Assembly: GCF_900156625.1 (NCBI RefSeq)
Contig: NZ_FTOB01000002.1
Location: 1-64,000 of the forward strand
Direction of reading: 5' to 3'
DNA: 64,000 nucleotides
Origin: Zobellia uliginosa
GTDB taxonomy: Bacteria > Bacteroidota > Bacteroidia > Flavobacteriales > Flavobacteriaceae
Below, in pieces: positions 8,443 to 18,894 of this stretch (the stretch's first letter is position 1; every line of letters begins with the position of its first letter). The notes below the pieces were generated by a model that worked only from the letters and a program-made list of their open reading frames with translations, did no database searches and had not been told where the DNA came from. A program made the position numbers and the translations under genes.

Positions 8443-9858
8443 TTAAAATATATTTTCAACTTCCGCCGCTGCTAGCATTAAATAGTGTAAATCTGTGTTT
8501 TTAATAAACGGTTTTAACAATTGGCTTCTCGGTCCGAACATAGCTAACTCAACATAATCTGCGGAATGTTTCATGCTGATCCATCCTATTGAGGTGTGTT
8601 TCTGTTGTATTTCCGCCAATAATTTAAAAGGCAAATGCCTCGGGTTATAAAGTCCTTCCTCTGAATGTACATCTGTATAATGGCTTAATAATTGTTTCGT
8701 TTCTTCATTGGTAAGAACAATACCTGTGGCATAATTCACTCGCTCTTTGATTTGCGATACGGATGTCTCTTTTCCGATTCCACTCAAAATCCAGTCATTC
8801 GTATGCTTGTATTTCTGAAGTGAATCAAAATTACCATTCGCTTCATTTCCATAGATAAGGCCTGGGTTGGCATTGCCGTGGTCAGTTGTGATAATAACTA
8901 AAGTCTCTCCGTCTTGCTCCGCAAAATCCATGGCTACTTGTATTGCTTCGTCATGGGCTATTTGATCATAAATAAGTCCGGCAATATCGTTGCCATGTGC
9001 GGCCCAGTCTACTTTTCCCGCTTCGACCTGTAAGACAAAACCTTTGGGGTGGTCTTTCATGGCTTCTATGGCTTTTTGCGTCATCTCGGCAAGCGTGGGT
9101 ACTTTTTGCTGTAGCTCCTTGCTATTTTCTCGGTCTATGGAATACGGAAATCCGTTATCATGAAAAACGCCTAAAATGGGTTGGTCGATAGATGCGGAAA
9201 GCATCTCACTTCTTGTTTTGACCACTTTATAACCTTTTGATGTGAAATTTTGGTACATGTCTTTCTTGTCTTTCCGCTTCTCCGGAGAAAAGTAGGTATC
9301 GCCGCCCCCCATCATCACATCAAATTTTTGTTGCAGATATTTTTCTGCGATTCGCTCTTGATTGCTACGGGATTTTTGATTTATACAGAATCCGGCAGGG
9401 GTTGCATGGGTTATGGGAACCGTAGTAACACAACCGGCCTTTTTTTCCGCTTTTTTGAATTTTTGCCATAACGGCATATGTTCTTCCCCTCTTGTTCCTA
9501 TATTTAAGGAACCACTGTATACGCGCACACCGCAACCCCATGAAGAACTGGCCGCGGCAGAATCTGTGACTATAGAACTGGCCGAAGCCATGTCCATTAA
9601 GGACCTACTTACCCTATTGTCAGTGTACAACTGTAGCCAATTAGAGCCCGTTCCGTACTTTCTTGAAAGATATAGGTCTGTCATATGAAGTGTTCCCGAA
9701 CTCATTCCATCACTAATGATCATGATGATATTCTTGGCTTTTTTTGTGTTTTGGGCCAAGTCATACCCCATATTATTAGCGGATGAATCAAAAGGCTTAA
9801 ATAGAGATGATCCGATTATTCCTAAAGACCCATTTTTTAAAAAAAATCGTCTATTCAT
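8443..9858 (-). CDS. Alkaline phosphatase (PhoA family)
   Basis: A 471-residue phosphomonoesterase of the two-zinc alkaline phosphatase superfamily. The N-terminus RRFFLKNGSLGIIGSSLF is a Tat or lipoprotein-like export signal, so the enzyme acts outside the cytoplasm. Metal and catalytic motifs in order are ISDGMSSG (Asp), VTDSAAASSSW (Ser nucleophile), THATPAGF, VEAGKVDWAAHGND (Glu, Asp, His), TTDHGN (Asp, His) and DVHSEEG (His). The set is complete. It sits next to, and in the same direction as, the SusCD locus, 200 bp after susD. The uptake system may therefore serve a phosphorylated substrate, but this is only a positional inference. Confidence 0.85.
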   Translation of the reverse strand: MNRRFFLKNGSLGIIGSSLFKPFDSSANNMGYDLAQNTKKAKNIIMIISDGMSSGTLHMTDLYLSRKYGTGSNWLQLYTDNRVSRSLMDMASASSIVTDSAAASSSWGCGVRVYSGSLNIGTRGEEHMPLWQKFKKAEKKAGCVTTVPITHATPAGFCINQKSRSNQERIAEKYLQQKFDVMMGGGDTYFSPEKRKDKKDMYQNFTSKGYKVVKTRSEMLSASIDQPILGVFHDNGFPYSIDRENSKELQQKVPTLAEMTQKAIEAMKDHPKGFVLQVEAGKVDWAAHGNDIAGLIYDQIAHDEAIQVAMDFAEQDGETLVIITTDHGNANPGLIYGNEANGNFDSLQKYKHTNDWILSGIGKETSVSQIKERVNYATGIVLTNEETKQLLSHYTDVHSEEGLYNPRHLPFKLLAEIQQKHTSIGWISMKHSADYVELAMFGPRSQLLKPFIKNTDLHYLMLAAAEVENIF

Positions 9859-10064
9859 TTTAATAGAATTATTAATTGCTTAAGACTATACGTTAAACCG
9901 GTAGGCTGTCTTGAGTAATATTATAGTGGTAAATGATTTTTGTAGAACTTTACCCGTAAGAAGAAAGTAATAGATAGCATGATAGAACATACTATCTATT
10001 ACAATACTACTTTGGGGCAATTAGGCAATACTCGTATTCAAGTGTACTCTGCTTGAATCTACAC

Positions 10065-11792
10065 TTATAGATAATTTGGGTTTTGGGTTAAATTCGGGTT
10101 ATAAAGAATCTCGTCTTGCGGTATGGGGTAAAGATTATATTTATCATCTACATCTTTTCCTTCATGATTGGTATTGCCTGAAGTATCTTGACCTTTCCAG
10201 TCCCAGTTATACCCTTTGGTAAATTTATTGAAACGAATTAGGTCTGTACGTCTTATTGATTCGGTCCATAACTCCCTTGCTCGTTCATCTAAAATAAAAT
10301 CTAGGTCTAGTTGGGAATCGGTTATCGATCCGTCCGCTACATTCCTGTCCGAAATATAATTGCCGGAATTATAGGCACGATGACGTACTTCGTTTACAAA
10401 ACTCAAGGCTTCCGCTCTTGATCCCGAGCCTCCGCGTAGAATGGCTTCGGCAGCCATTAAATAAGCATCGGCCTTTCTGAACATGGGAAATGCGATACTT
10501 ACATACTGTTCTCTCTGATCTTCTCCCGTAGCCCTATCTTTTGTTACATTTCTCCACTTCGTAAAAGTATATCCCAAAGTTATGTTTTTCTCAAAAGGTT
10601 CGTTTTCTCTCCAGGTCTCCTTCTGATGCGGAACTACTGGGTTTTTGCTCTGGTCTCCTGTTAATGGCCCTCCGTAAAATAGTGCGCGTTTGTCTTTCTT
10701 TTTATCGCACCATGTGTCTAAAGGATCATAGGTTTGGTCTTCTATATCGAATTTATCGATCAAGTTGGTTTTTAGGCGTCCATTTATGTTCCAAGGAGCA
10801 TCACTTGTTATTCCTAATTCCAAGCCTTGGTTGATCATAAATTTATGACTGGAGTACTTAATTAAAAAGTTAGTTCCACCATGGCTTTGGCTATTGGTGT
10901 CATCATGTGGTTGTGCCCAAATAATTTCAGGACTGGTATCGTTGTCTTTTAAGAAATTCTCAATATAATTTGGTGCCAATGCATAATTGGGATCTTCGAT
11001 CACTTTTTTAGCATAGCGATATGCTTCATCGTAGTAACTTTCTTTTGTGTAAACTTCTCCGTTCAGATATAATCGGCTCAATGCAAACCAAGCGGCCACT
11101 TGATTCACTCTACCGAAAACTTTTTTATCCGCAGGCATTAAATCGTCTTCTATATCGAGAAGTTCACTTTCTACATATTTAAAAATTTCGGTGCGTGTTT
11201 TTTGAACAGGATAGGCACCATTGGGCGAAGATTCATCAATCCAGCCCACAGATCCATAAAGGTCGCACAGGAGATAGTAACAATACGCCCTGAGAAATCG
11301 GGCTTCCGCCCTCCAATAGCCAACTTCATCTTTCGCCTCATTATATACCCCGTAACGCTCCATTACATTTTGCTCTGTCTTTCTAAGAAATTCATTACAA
11401 AATGCTATAGATATCCATAAGCGATAATACATATTGCCTACAACTTCAGTTCCTGGGTTCCAATTCATGCTGATAAGTGTCCATGTACCGTTACCACTGG
11501 AACTATGAAACAAAACTTCATCTGTCGGGCATTCCTGCAGATAAAACAAAGCCCTATTAAACGTGCTTCTGCCCCCATCTCTGGAAATGTCTACGTCACC
11601 GTCGCCTTGACCCTGTAGTACGAAAGATGCATAACACTTTGCCAACATTCCCACATAACCATCGTAAGTAGAATATACTTCATCCTCTATGAGTAAGGTA
11701 GAATCTATGGGTTGTAAATCTAGTTCCTCACATGAGGAAAATAAAAAAAAGCTTAAAAATGTAATTTTTAAATATATATTGAATCGTTTCAT
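10065..11792 (-). CDS. SusD/RagB family nutrient-binding outer membrane lipoprotein
   Basis: A 575-residue surface lipoprotein. It has a signal peptide with the lipidation Cys in SSCEELDL (about residue 21) and then the alpha-helical TPR-like SusD fold. The C-terminal half has the usual LDFILDERARELWTESIRRTDLIRF region and a YPIPQDEI near the end. It caps the SusC transporter to capture ligand. It lies 17 bp downstream of susC in the same operon. No glycoside hydrolase is nearby, so the ligand class is open. Confidence 0.92.
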   Translation of the reverse strand: MKRFNIYLKITFLSFFLFSSCEELDLQPIDSTLLIEDEVYSTYDGYVGMLAKCYASFVLQGQGDGDVDISRDGGRSTFNRALFYLQECPTDEVLFHSSSGNGTWTLISMNWNPGTEVVGNMYYRLWISIAFCNEFLRKTEQNVMERYGVYNEAKDEVGYWRAEARFLRAYCYYLLCDLYGSVGWIDESSPNGAYPVQKTRTEIFKYVESELLDIEDDLMPADKKVFGRVNQVAAWFALSRLYLNGEVYTKESYYDEAYRYAKKVIEDPNYALAPNYIENFLKDNDTSPEIIWAQPHDDTNSQSHGGTNFLIKYSSHKFMINQGLELGITSDAPWNINGRLKTNLIDKFDIEDQTYDPLDTWCDKKKDKRALFYGGPLTGDQSKNPVVPHQKETWRENEPFEKNITLGYTFTKWRNVTKDRATGEDQREQYVSIAFPMFRKADAYLMAAEAILRGGSGSRAEALSFVNEVRHRAYNSGNYISDRNVADGSITDSQLDLDFILDERARELWTESIRRTDLIRFNKFTKGYNWDWKGQDTSGNTNHEGKDVDDKYNLYPIPQDEILYNPNLTQNPNYL

Positions 11793-11809
11793 TGCTTTAT
11801 ACTTTTGTG

Positions 11810-14800
11810 TTAGAACTTCAGGTTGGCGGAAAACATAAATATTTGCGGTCTCGGATAACTTGATCCATCAATACCGCTATAGACCTCTGGGTCGATACCA
11901 GGGTATGATGTAATCATGAATACGTTTTGAACACCTGTGGATAAACGTAGAGATTCAATATTCTTTGTTAATTCGGTAAAGGTATACCCTGCCGTGATAT
12001 TGTCTAATTTGAAGTAGTCGCCTTTATGTAACCAATGATCCGAAAAACGGTGCTCTTGAGACCATTCTGGGGTGTTGACCAAGGAATTTTTAGGATTTAA
12101 TCCGTAGGTATCATATAGGGATTCATCTGAACCGCGCGACGCCGTTTCCCAAAAAACATATTGCCCAAAGGCAAAGTGACCATTAAGTCCAAAATCCCAA
12201 TTTTTATATTTTACACTAGTAGACAATCCTCCATAATAGGGAACCAAAGAGCTTTTTCCCGTGTCAAATTTGTTGGCATCGTTAGTATCGTCATAGACAT
12301 AGGGTTCTGAATCAGGAAGGTTCGGGTCATAAACCGGGTTATGAAAAACGCCGTCCAATGGTTTTCCGGTATCCTCGTCATAAACTTGTTTTGCTAAGAA
12401 AAAGGTATAGGGCGTATTGCCTATTTTATGAATTTGGGCATAACGGCTAGAACCTATGCTCCCGGTTTTTATAAAGGTACTTTCAGGGTCTCCGTCATAT
12501 ACCGTCAATTTTCTTATTTCAGAATTATTATAAGCGAAATTGGCATTTAAAGACCAGGTAAAATCAGCTGTATTTACAAGAATGCTTCCTAGGGAAACCT
12601 CAATACCGTTGCTTTCCATCTCCCCGATATTCTGATCTATTGTATCTGAGAAATTACTTCCGGCGGGAACCCTGACATCTTTCATCAACAAATGGTCCGT
12701 TAACCTTTTGTACAATTCGATAGCGCCGTAAAGGCGGCTGTTATTAACGCCCCAGTCGAGACCTAGATTGTAACTAGAGGTCACTTCCCATTGAATGGAG
12801 CGGTCGTATGCATTAGGGCGATATGTGGTATAAAATGTATCTCCAAACCTATATCTTGAATCTTCAAGGGAAGATCTATAGGTTGTTTGATAGGCATAAT
12901 CATTATCAATATTCTGTTGCCCTGTCTGTCCGTAACTTAAACGGAGCTTAAGGTCTGAAATAACCTCTGAATTTTTTAAGAAGGCTTCTTCATTAAGTTT
13001 CCAGGCAAGGGCTCCCGAGGGAAAGTATCCCCAACGGTTTTCGGGGGCAAATCTTGATGATGCATCGGCGCGTAGGGTAAAAGTAAACAGGTACTTACTG
13101 TCAAAACCGTAATTGAAGCGACCAAAATAAGAGGACAAGGCGCGTTCGGATGCTCCTGAGGCCCCTATTTCGTATTCTTCGTCCGTATTATTGAGCAAAA
13201 TAGGAGAGTTTTCCCATCGGCTATAATATTTTTCGCCAGTGTGCCCCAATGTAAAATCAATAGCATGCCGCTTTCCTAATATTTGCTTATAATTAGCATA
13301 GTACTCTTGGATGAAAATTCGGGAATACGAATCGTTCCAGTAGTTTACCCCGGTCCCTGTTCCTCCATAGGAATCCCACGTTTGGGGGGAATTGTCCAAT
13401 ACCTTACCGGTATTGTAATAATCGTTGGCCGTGAGACCGAAGTTTGCGGTAAGGGTTAAGTTTTCGAACCCATGAACCTTATAGTCTAGCTTAAAATTTG
13501 TTGCCGTTCGGTAATTTTCAGAATACCCCCTGGCCAAGTCTACATCGGCTACCGGGTTTGTGGCATTTGTAGGTAATGTTCCATTTTTATCGGCCCCGAA
13601 CATGTAGTAACCTAGTCCCATATTATCCGGATATGTCGCATAAATAGGGGCGGTAGGATCCATAAAAGCAGCCTGTTCAACTGGACTTTGACTTTTGGGA
13701 ATACGGGTATAAGCTTCTTTAAAGGTGATATTTGCCTTGAGGTGCTCTTTAAAAAAAGATGGGTTCAGGTTGATTGCCAGTGTGGCTAAATCTTTTTTTG
13801 AGTTTTTGATCGTCCCATTGTCATTTTGATATCCAAGTGAAACGCGGTAAGGCGTATAGGGCAAAGCTCCTTCGGCAGAAATGGTATGTCTCTGTGTATA
13901 GCTGGTCCTGTAAATTTCGTCCTGCCAATCTGTATCATTATTACCTAATAAGGATCCCAAGTCTGGGTACCGATTTAAAAACTCGGTTCTAAACTCATCC
14001 GTATTGTAAACATCTAAATGTCTTACATTCTTATTTACGGAAAAATCGCCGCGATAATTAAATGATGGGGAAACTGCTTGCCCCTCATAAGAAGCCTTTC
14101 CTCTTTTCGTTGTTACAATGATGACACCATTGGCTCCCCGTGATCCATAAATAGCGGTTGATGATGCGTCTTTAAGAACGGTTATATTTGCTATATCATC
14201 GCTATTAAGTTGATTAAAACTTTCTCCTGCGACTCCATCGACCACTATTAAAGGGGAATTTGAGGCGTTAAGGGAAGCGCCTTGTCTTATTCGAATCGTA
14301 CCACTGGAATCAGGATTGCCAGAGGGCATCGTAATTTGTAGACCAGCTACCTTTCCCAGCAATAAATCTGTCGTTTTTGTTGAAATTCCCCTATTTTGTT
14401 CATCGGGCTTGATCGAAATAATCGAACCGGTGGCATCCTTCTTGCGAACCTCACCATAACCTACTACTACCACTTCATCCAGTCCGGCTGCATTTTCTTC
14501 TAGTACAATGGTAATGTCCGTCCTTCCATTTAGTACAATTTCTTTAGTAGAAAAACCGATGTATGACACTATTAAAATAGCATTCTCGTCACTGACGTTA
14601 AGCGTGAAATTTCCGTCAAAGTCGGTTTGTGTGCCGTTTGTGGTGCCTTTTTCAATAATATTTGCACCCAATAAAGGAACTTTATTTTTATCGGTTACAA
14701 TTCCTCTGATCGTATGTTGGATCAGTTGTGGTTCAACTTCCTTTACGACAACCCTTGGAACCTGTTTTTTTACCAAATAGATTTGATTCTCAATTATTTT

Positions 14801-15124
14801 ATAGTCCGTCTGGGATTTTCCAAATACCGCATCAAGGACGGTAGTGATTTTTTCGTTCTCGAATTTGTGGGATATGAAACGATTGAGAACCACATCTTCC
14901 TTTTGATAAACAAACCTAAAATCAGTTGTACTCTCAATGGTATCGATAAATCTTTCCACGGTCTCCCTTTTGAGGTTTAAAGTGACTTTGTCTTCTTGTC
15001 CGTAGACAGTTTTAGCTTGAGCTCCGAAAATTGCACAAAACAAAAAGAGCATACTAAACTTCATTTTTAAATCGATTTTAGGGAAGGGAATAAATTTTCT
15101 TGCTGGTATAAGCGGTTTTTTCAT
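11810..15124 (-). CDS. SusC/RagA family TonB-linked outer membrane transporter with STN signalling domain
   Basis: About 1,104 residues from the ATG at 15124 (MKKPLIPARKF); an earlier start adds 14 residues. Order: signal peptide, STN domain (about 45-115, KVTLNLKRETVERF onward), CarboxypepD-reg-like domain (IRGIVTDKNKVPLLGANI), TonB box and plug (LLGKVAGLQI, IRIRQGASL, PLIVVDGVAG, SSTAIYGSRGANGVI), and a 22-strand barrel ending in an aromatic (ANLKF). The STN domain talks to the FecR anti-sigma factor encoded just upstream, so transport and gene control are linked. The susC-susD-fecR-sigma layout is a classic Bacteroidota trans-envelope circuit. Confidence 0.93.
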   Translation of the reverse strand: MKKPLIPARKFIPFPKIDLKMKFSMLFLFCAIFGAQAKTVYGQEDKVTLNLKRETVERFIDTIESTTDFRFVYQKEDVVLNRFISHKFENEKITTVLDAVFGKSQTDYKIIENQIYLVKKQVPRVVVKEVEPQLIQHTIRGIVTDKNKVPLLGANIIEKGTTNGTQTDFDGNFTLNVSDENAILIVSYIGFSTKEIVLNGRTDITIVLEENAAGLDEVVVVGYGEVRKKDATGSIISIKPDEQNRGISTKTTDLLLGKVAGLQITMPSGNPDSSGTIRIRQGASLNASNSPLIVVDGVAGESFNQLNSDDIANITVLKDASSTAIYGSRGANGVIIVTTKRGKASYEGQAVSPSFNYRGDFSVNKNVRHLDVYNTDEFRTEFLNRYPDLGSLLGNNDTDWQDEIYRTSYTQRHTISAEGALPYTPYRVSLGYQNDNGTIKNSKKDLATLAINLNPSFFKEHLKANITFKEAYTRIPKSQSPVEQAAFMDPTAPIYATYPDNMGLGYYMFGADKNGTLPTNATNPVADVDLARGYSENYRTATNFKLDYKVHGFENLTLTANFGLTANDYYNTGKVLDNSPQTWDSYGGTGTGVNYWNDSYSRIFIQEYYANYKQILGKRHAIDFTLGHTGEKYYSRWENSPILLNNTDEEYEIGASGASERALSSYFGRFNYGFDSKYLFTFTLRADASSRFAPENRWGYFPSGALAWKLNEEAFLKNSEVISDLKLRLSYGQTGQQNIDNDYAYQTTYRSSLEDSRYRFGDTFYTTYRPNAYDRSIQWEVTSSYNLGLDWGVNNSRLYGAIELYKRLTDHLLMKDVRVPAGSNFSDTIDQNIGEMESNGIEVSLGSILVNTADFTWSLNANFAYNNSEIRKLTVYDGDPESTFIKTGSIGSSRYAQIHKIGNTPYTFFLAKQVYDEDTGKPLDGVFHNPVYDPNLPDSEPYVYDDTNDANKFDTGKSSLVPYYGGLSTSVKYKNWDFGLNGHFAFGQYVFWETASRGSDESLYDTYGLNPKNSLVNTPEWSQEHRFSDHWLHKGDYFKLDNITAGYTFTELTKNIESLRLSTGVQNVFMITSYPGIDPEVYSGIDGSSYPRPQIFMFSANLKF

Positions 15125-15261
15125 ACTTTTATAGTGTAAATTGTGGTTAAAATTTATTTTAATCATTGTAATCCAATCGAGGAATGTTGCCGCATTTCTC
15201 GATTGTCTTTTTAACTCTATTTGAAGATTGGATTTTTACATAGGCTATTGATAATTTTTTG

Positions 15262-16392
15262 TTATTCGATAGTTATTTTCTTGTTCTCAATTTTATAGGT
15301 AAGACCGTAGACATCCTTTAGGCCATCCAATACTTTTTCGATCGGAACGGCCCCGAAACTTGCATTGAACTCTTTGTTGGAAAGATTTTTGTTAAGATTA
15401 ATGATGGTCACTCCGTAATATCGTTCCAATTTTTTAAGGATATTTTCAAAAGTCATATCCCTAAATACCAGTTCTCCATTTCGCCAAGCGGTGTACACGT
15501 CAATAACTACGGGTTTCACCTGAATTTTTCCACTTTCTTTGCTAAAGGTTGCTTTATTCCCAGGGGTCATCATGGTACTATTGGTCGTATCAAAAACCTG
15601 GGTACTATCGTATAGGCCTACGGAGCCTTCTACCAACACTACCTCGGAAGTCTCATCCTCAGGATAGGCCAATACGTTGAACTGTGTTCCTAGAACACGT
15701 ATATTAAAGTTTTCTACATGAACGATAAATGGATGGTTTTTATCTTTTGCAACGTCTAAATACGCTTCTCCCGTAATAAACACCTCCCTGTCTTTTCCTT
15801 CTAAAAATTGCACGGGGTATGTAAGCGAAGAACCTGCGTTTAGGTGGGCTCTAGTGCCATCTGATAGGTGTAGCTCAAAGCGTTTTCCATAGGGAACGGT
15901 AAGAGTGTTATAAGCTAGTTTGTCACTCGTTTCTTTTTGGTCATAAACTAATTGATTGCCCGTTTGATAGCCCATCAAATTGCCGTTCTGGTTAAAAACC
16001 GACAGGGTATCATTTTCCTTTATCGTTTTGATGGTTCCATCTTCAAGCTCAAGGGTTATAACATTTTCGGGCAGTGCTATGGTTTCTGATTTGGAAAAAT
16101 AGAAAAGGAAGAAATAGCTCGAGACCAATAATCCTATAAAAACAGCGGCAATTCGAGAGGCTTTTTTTATTTTCCTAATTTTGTTTCTTCGCTTGTTTTG
16201 GTCAGATACCCCCGAATGGATATTGCTTAAGATCTTGACTCTTAACCTTTCTTCTTTCGAGAGACTCCAAGATTTGGATATATCGTCTACTTGTACTTGC
16301 TTACAATATTGAAATAGTACATCTTCTTCCTCTTTGGAACATATATTATTGTTATATTTTTCTATTAAATCGAAAAATTCTTTTTTGGTCAT
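15262..16392 (-). CDS. FecR-type anti-sigma factor
   Basis: A 376-residue inner-membrane regulator. It has a cytoplasmic sigma-binding N-terminus (about 1-75), one membrane segment (about residues 83-103, ending FFLFYF), a periplasmic FecR domain (around LTVPYGKRFELHLSDGT, TYPVQFLEGKDREVFITGEAYLDV, VEGSVGLYD) and the C-terminal DUF4974-type STN-like domain (FENILKKLERYYGV). It receives the signal from the SusC STN domain and controls the ECF sigma factor encoded 77 bp upstream. Confidence 0.92.
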   Translation of the reverse strand: MTKKEFFDLIEKYNNNICSKEEEDVLFQYCKQVQVDDISKSWSLSKEERLRVKILSNIHSGVSDQNKRRNKIRKIKKASRIAAVFIGLLVSSYFFLFYFSKSETIALPENVITLELEDGTIKTIKENDTLSVFNQNGNLMGYQTGNQLVYDQKETSDKLAYNTLTVPYGKRFELHLSDGTRAHLNAGSSLTYPVQFLEGKDREVFITGEAYLDVAKDKNHPFIVHVENFNIRVLGTQFNVLAYPEDETSEVVLVEGSVGLYDSTQVFDTTNSTMMTPGNKATFSKESGKIQVKPVVIDVYTAWRNGELVFRDMTFENILKKLERYYGVTIINLNKNLSNKEFNASFGAVPIEKVLDGLKDVYGLTYKIENKKITIE

Positions 16393-16469
16393 AATCTCCT
16401 GTTAACAACAGCAAGACGCAAAAAGAATGTACAACGCACACAAAAAAAATAATTTTGAGTAGATAATGT

Positions 16470-17102
16470 TCAGATAATGACCAAGAGGCAATAAATAATG
16501 AGGGAAAAGTGAAGAAATAAAAAAGTCAAAGAAACACCGGTATGTATGATGTTTCGAAGATGTTTTAGTGCTCGGTGCAGTTGATTCTCTACCGTGCGAT
16601 GCGAGATTTTGAAATGATTTGCTATCTGTGTGATAGAATATTCTTCGTATCTACTCATGTAAAATATGGCCCTACACCGTCTAGGAAGATCGTTTAATGC
16701 CCGTTCAATAGTTTTTTCTAGATCCTCTCTTTCTAAGGCTAACTCTATTTTATTGGGAATTGACAGGTTACTAATAATTGCTTCCTCTACGAAAGAAAGT
16801 TTTTCTTTGCGAATTTTGGAGATCGCTTTATTTCTAACGGCGTTAAAAAGATAAGCCTTTAAATTTTGAATCTGTATTTCAGCCCTTTTGGTCCAAATGG
16901 TAATAAAGACTTCTTGAAGGGTATCCTCAACATATCCTTCATCCTTTAAAATATTGTAGGTGTAGACAAAAAGCCTCTTCCAATATCTATTGTAAATTTG
17001 GTTAAATGCCAATAAGTTGTCCTCTTTCATCAAAAGTAAGAGACGATTATCCGACAGTTTATCAAGAGTATTTTTATCCAATTTAGACGATATTTTGACC
17101 AA
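16470..17102 (-). CDS. ECF RNA polymerase sigma factor (FecI/SusCD-linked) with hydrophobic tail
   Basis: A 210-residue sigma-70 family ECF factor. Region 2 (about residues 28-95) contains FNQIYNRYWKRLFVYTYNIL and LQEVFITIWTKR. Region 4 (about 125-178) contains LPRRCRAIFYMSRYEEYSI and the HTH ITQIANHFKISHRTVENQLHRAL. It should transcribe the susCD operon when released by the FecR protein. Odd point: the last ~22 residues after the HTH form a hydrophobic helix (LTFLFLHFSLIIYCLLVII), which could tether the factor to the membrane. Confidence 0.9.
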   Translation of the reverse strand: MVKISSKLDKNTLDKLSDNRLLLLMKEDNLLAFNQIYNRYWKRLFVYTYNILKDEGYVEDTLQEVFITIWTKRAEIQIQNLKAYLFNAVRNKAISKIRKEKLSFVEEAIISNLSIPNKIELALEREDLEKTIERALNDLPRRCRAIFYMSRYEEYSITQIANHFKISHRTVENQLHRALKHLRNIIHTGVSLTFLFLHFSLIIYCLLVII

Positions 17103-17326
17103 AATAAATAAAATTCTTGAACAGGAGCTAGTTTTGAATATTAAAGAATTATTAGTTATGTATTAAAAAAGTAATATTTTAATAACCAATTTGTCAATAA
17201 ATAATGTTATAAGTAGGGAAATCAATAAAAATGCTATGGTGTTAATTTTAGTTGAAGTTTTTGTGTTTTTACGGTTAAATCGATCGTAAATGAAATATTA
17301 CAATCGTCGACCTCTTCTATAGAGGT

Positions 17327-17494
17327 ATGAAATTAACCCAAATTCGCATAGCTCAAGAGCAGGGGGTAAGCAAGCGTGTTTTTGGCCACGAACTCGAACG
17401 TCATATTGGCGCGATGGGCCAGAAGGGAATAGAAGCTTCACCGGTATACCTTCGCCGCTTGCAAAATCGCTACGGTAGATTACACTACAAATGA
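17327..17494 (+). CDS. Possible small protein of 55 residues
   Basis: ATG at 17327 preceded by AGAGGT, one of the better Shine-Dalgarno-like sequences here. It encodes a basic 55-residue peptide (MKLTQIRIAQEQ... ending LHYK) with no known family. Its TGA overlaps (ATGA at 17491-17494) a second tiny frame, 17491-17589, of 32 codons with CPQC and CFGKRC. That frame ends 4 bp inside the convergent nrfD-like gene. The paired overlap and higher GC suggest real but small genes. Without conservation data this is weak. Confidence 0.3.
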   Translation: MKLTQIRIAQEQGVSKRVFGHELERHIGAMGQKGIEASPVYLRRLQNRYGRLHYK

Positions 17495-17585
17495 ATCAAG
17501 ACTGCCCCCAATGTGCTAAAGTTCCGTATCGTCCCTTTACGGGTATCCTAGCCCTTTATGTATGTTTCGGGAAGCGTTGTAAGGC

Positions 17586-18812
17586 CTAAGCTTTTTTGCC
17601 CTTATACCGTAATTCGCCCAGTTCAATACCAATGGCAGTTTTGGCAAGAATGGTAAATATAAAGGCACCCATTGCCCAAATGCCGATAGTTACGCCAATT
17701 TCTACGCCGGTGGGCAGGTATTCGACTATTTTACCGTAAGGCCCGGGAATGAAGCCAGGAACGATCAAACCAAAGCCCTTTTCTATCCATATCGCTACAA
17801 ATAGCATAAAGCAGCAGAAGTATAATACCTTTAGGTTATTTCTAAATTTGTTGAACGTCAGTATCACCGTGGCAAGAACGTTTAGAGGTATAGCGGTCCA
17901 AATCCATGGTAGTAGTGCATTTTTGCCATGTAGGCCAAAGAAGAGGTAATAGGCACTTTCACTATGGTGTGTAGGGGCATAAAATTCTTTGAACAGTTCA
18001 GAGACCAGCATAATCAAGTTGATCTGAGCGGCAACGGTTACGATCATAGCTATTTTCTTGATCGTTTTGTCTTCTATCTTGAATGCCGTAAAAGAACGTA
18101 TAACGGCTAAAACTAAAATAATAAGTGCAGGCCCAGCTGCAAATGCCGATGCCAAGAAACGAGGCCCTAACAACGCATTGTTCCAAAAAGGACGTGCCTG
18201 CAGACCTTGATATAAAAAGGCGGTTACCAAGTGAATGCCCACGGCCCAAAATACGGATAGAATTGCACCGGGCACATATACGCTTTTCTTTGATTCTTTG
18301 TTCTGATAGTGCTTAAAGAGGATGTAAAACGGAATACTGATATTAATGAAAAGATATCCGTTTAATACAATAACGTCCCAAGTCAACATGGAGTTCGGGA
18401 AGTTGAAAACCCCGATACCGGGAATCATATGCCATAACACGGATGGTCCGCCCATATCGGCGACTACAAAGGCTAAACACATGATTAAGGCCGCTACGGC
18501 CAGTCCTTCGCCGATTAATACGGCTTGTTTAAAATCGATATCCTTTAAAACATAGGTAGGCATTACCAACATTACGGCAGCCGCGGCAACACCTACTAAA
18601 AAAGTAAAGTTCGAAATGTACAGTCCCCAGCTAACGCGATCGGACATTCCCGTAGCGCTAAGCCCTTCCTCTAATTGAATGGAATAACAATACATGCCGA
18701 TTAGCATCACAAGGGTAAGAAACCCCATCCAAAGATGATACTTTTTAGACCCCTTGGTTATGGTATCTAAACTATCGACCACCAAACTTCTAAATACTTT
18801 AAATGCTCCCAT
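17586..18812 (-). CDS. NrfD/PsrC family quinol-oxidising membrane subunit
   Basis: A 408-residue polytopic protein with about ten membrane helices (e.g. VGVAAAAVMLVMPTYVL, VIVLNGYLFINISIPFYIL). It matches the NrfD/PsrC/DmsC-like family that passes electrons from the quinol pool to a periplasmic Fe-S protein. It is the last gene of a six-gene cluster (napD-napA-napB-cytochrome-FeS-nrfD) and follows the Fe-S gene by 82 bp. Here it most likely replaces NapC/NapGH as the quinol dehydrogenase for NapA, as inferred from gene order. Confidence 0.85.
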   Translation of the reverse strand: MGAFKVFRSLVVDSLDTITKGSKKYHLWMGFLTLVMLIGMYCYSIQLEEGLSATGMSDRVSWGLYISNFTFLVGVAAAAVMLVMPTYVLKDIDFKQAVLIGEGLAVAALIMCLAFVVADMGGPSVLWHMIPGIGVFNFPNSMLTWDVIVLNGYLFINISIPFYILFKHYQNKESKKSVYVPGAILSVFWAVGIHLVTAFLYQGLQARPFWNNALLGPRFLASAFAAGPALIILVLAVIRSFTAFKIEDKTIKKIAMIVTVAAQINLIMLVSELFKEFYAPTHHSESAYYLFFGLHGKNALLPWIWTAIPLNVLATVILTFNKFRNNLKVLYFCCFMLFVAIWIEKGFGLIVPGFIPGPYGKIVEYLPTGVEIGVTIGIWAMGAFIFTILAKTAIGIELGELRYKGKKA

Positions 18813-18894
18813 TGTATATTATTTTAAAATCTGCCGGTTTAGAATTTCTGGTATTCTAGACCTTGTGATTTATATGCTTTCCTTTATGACGTTC

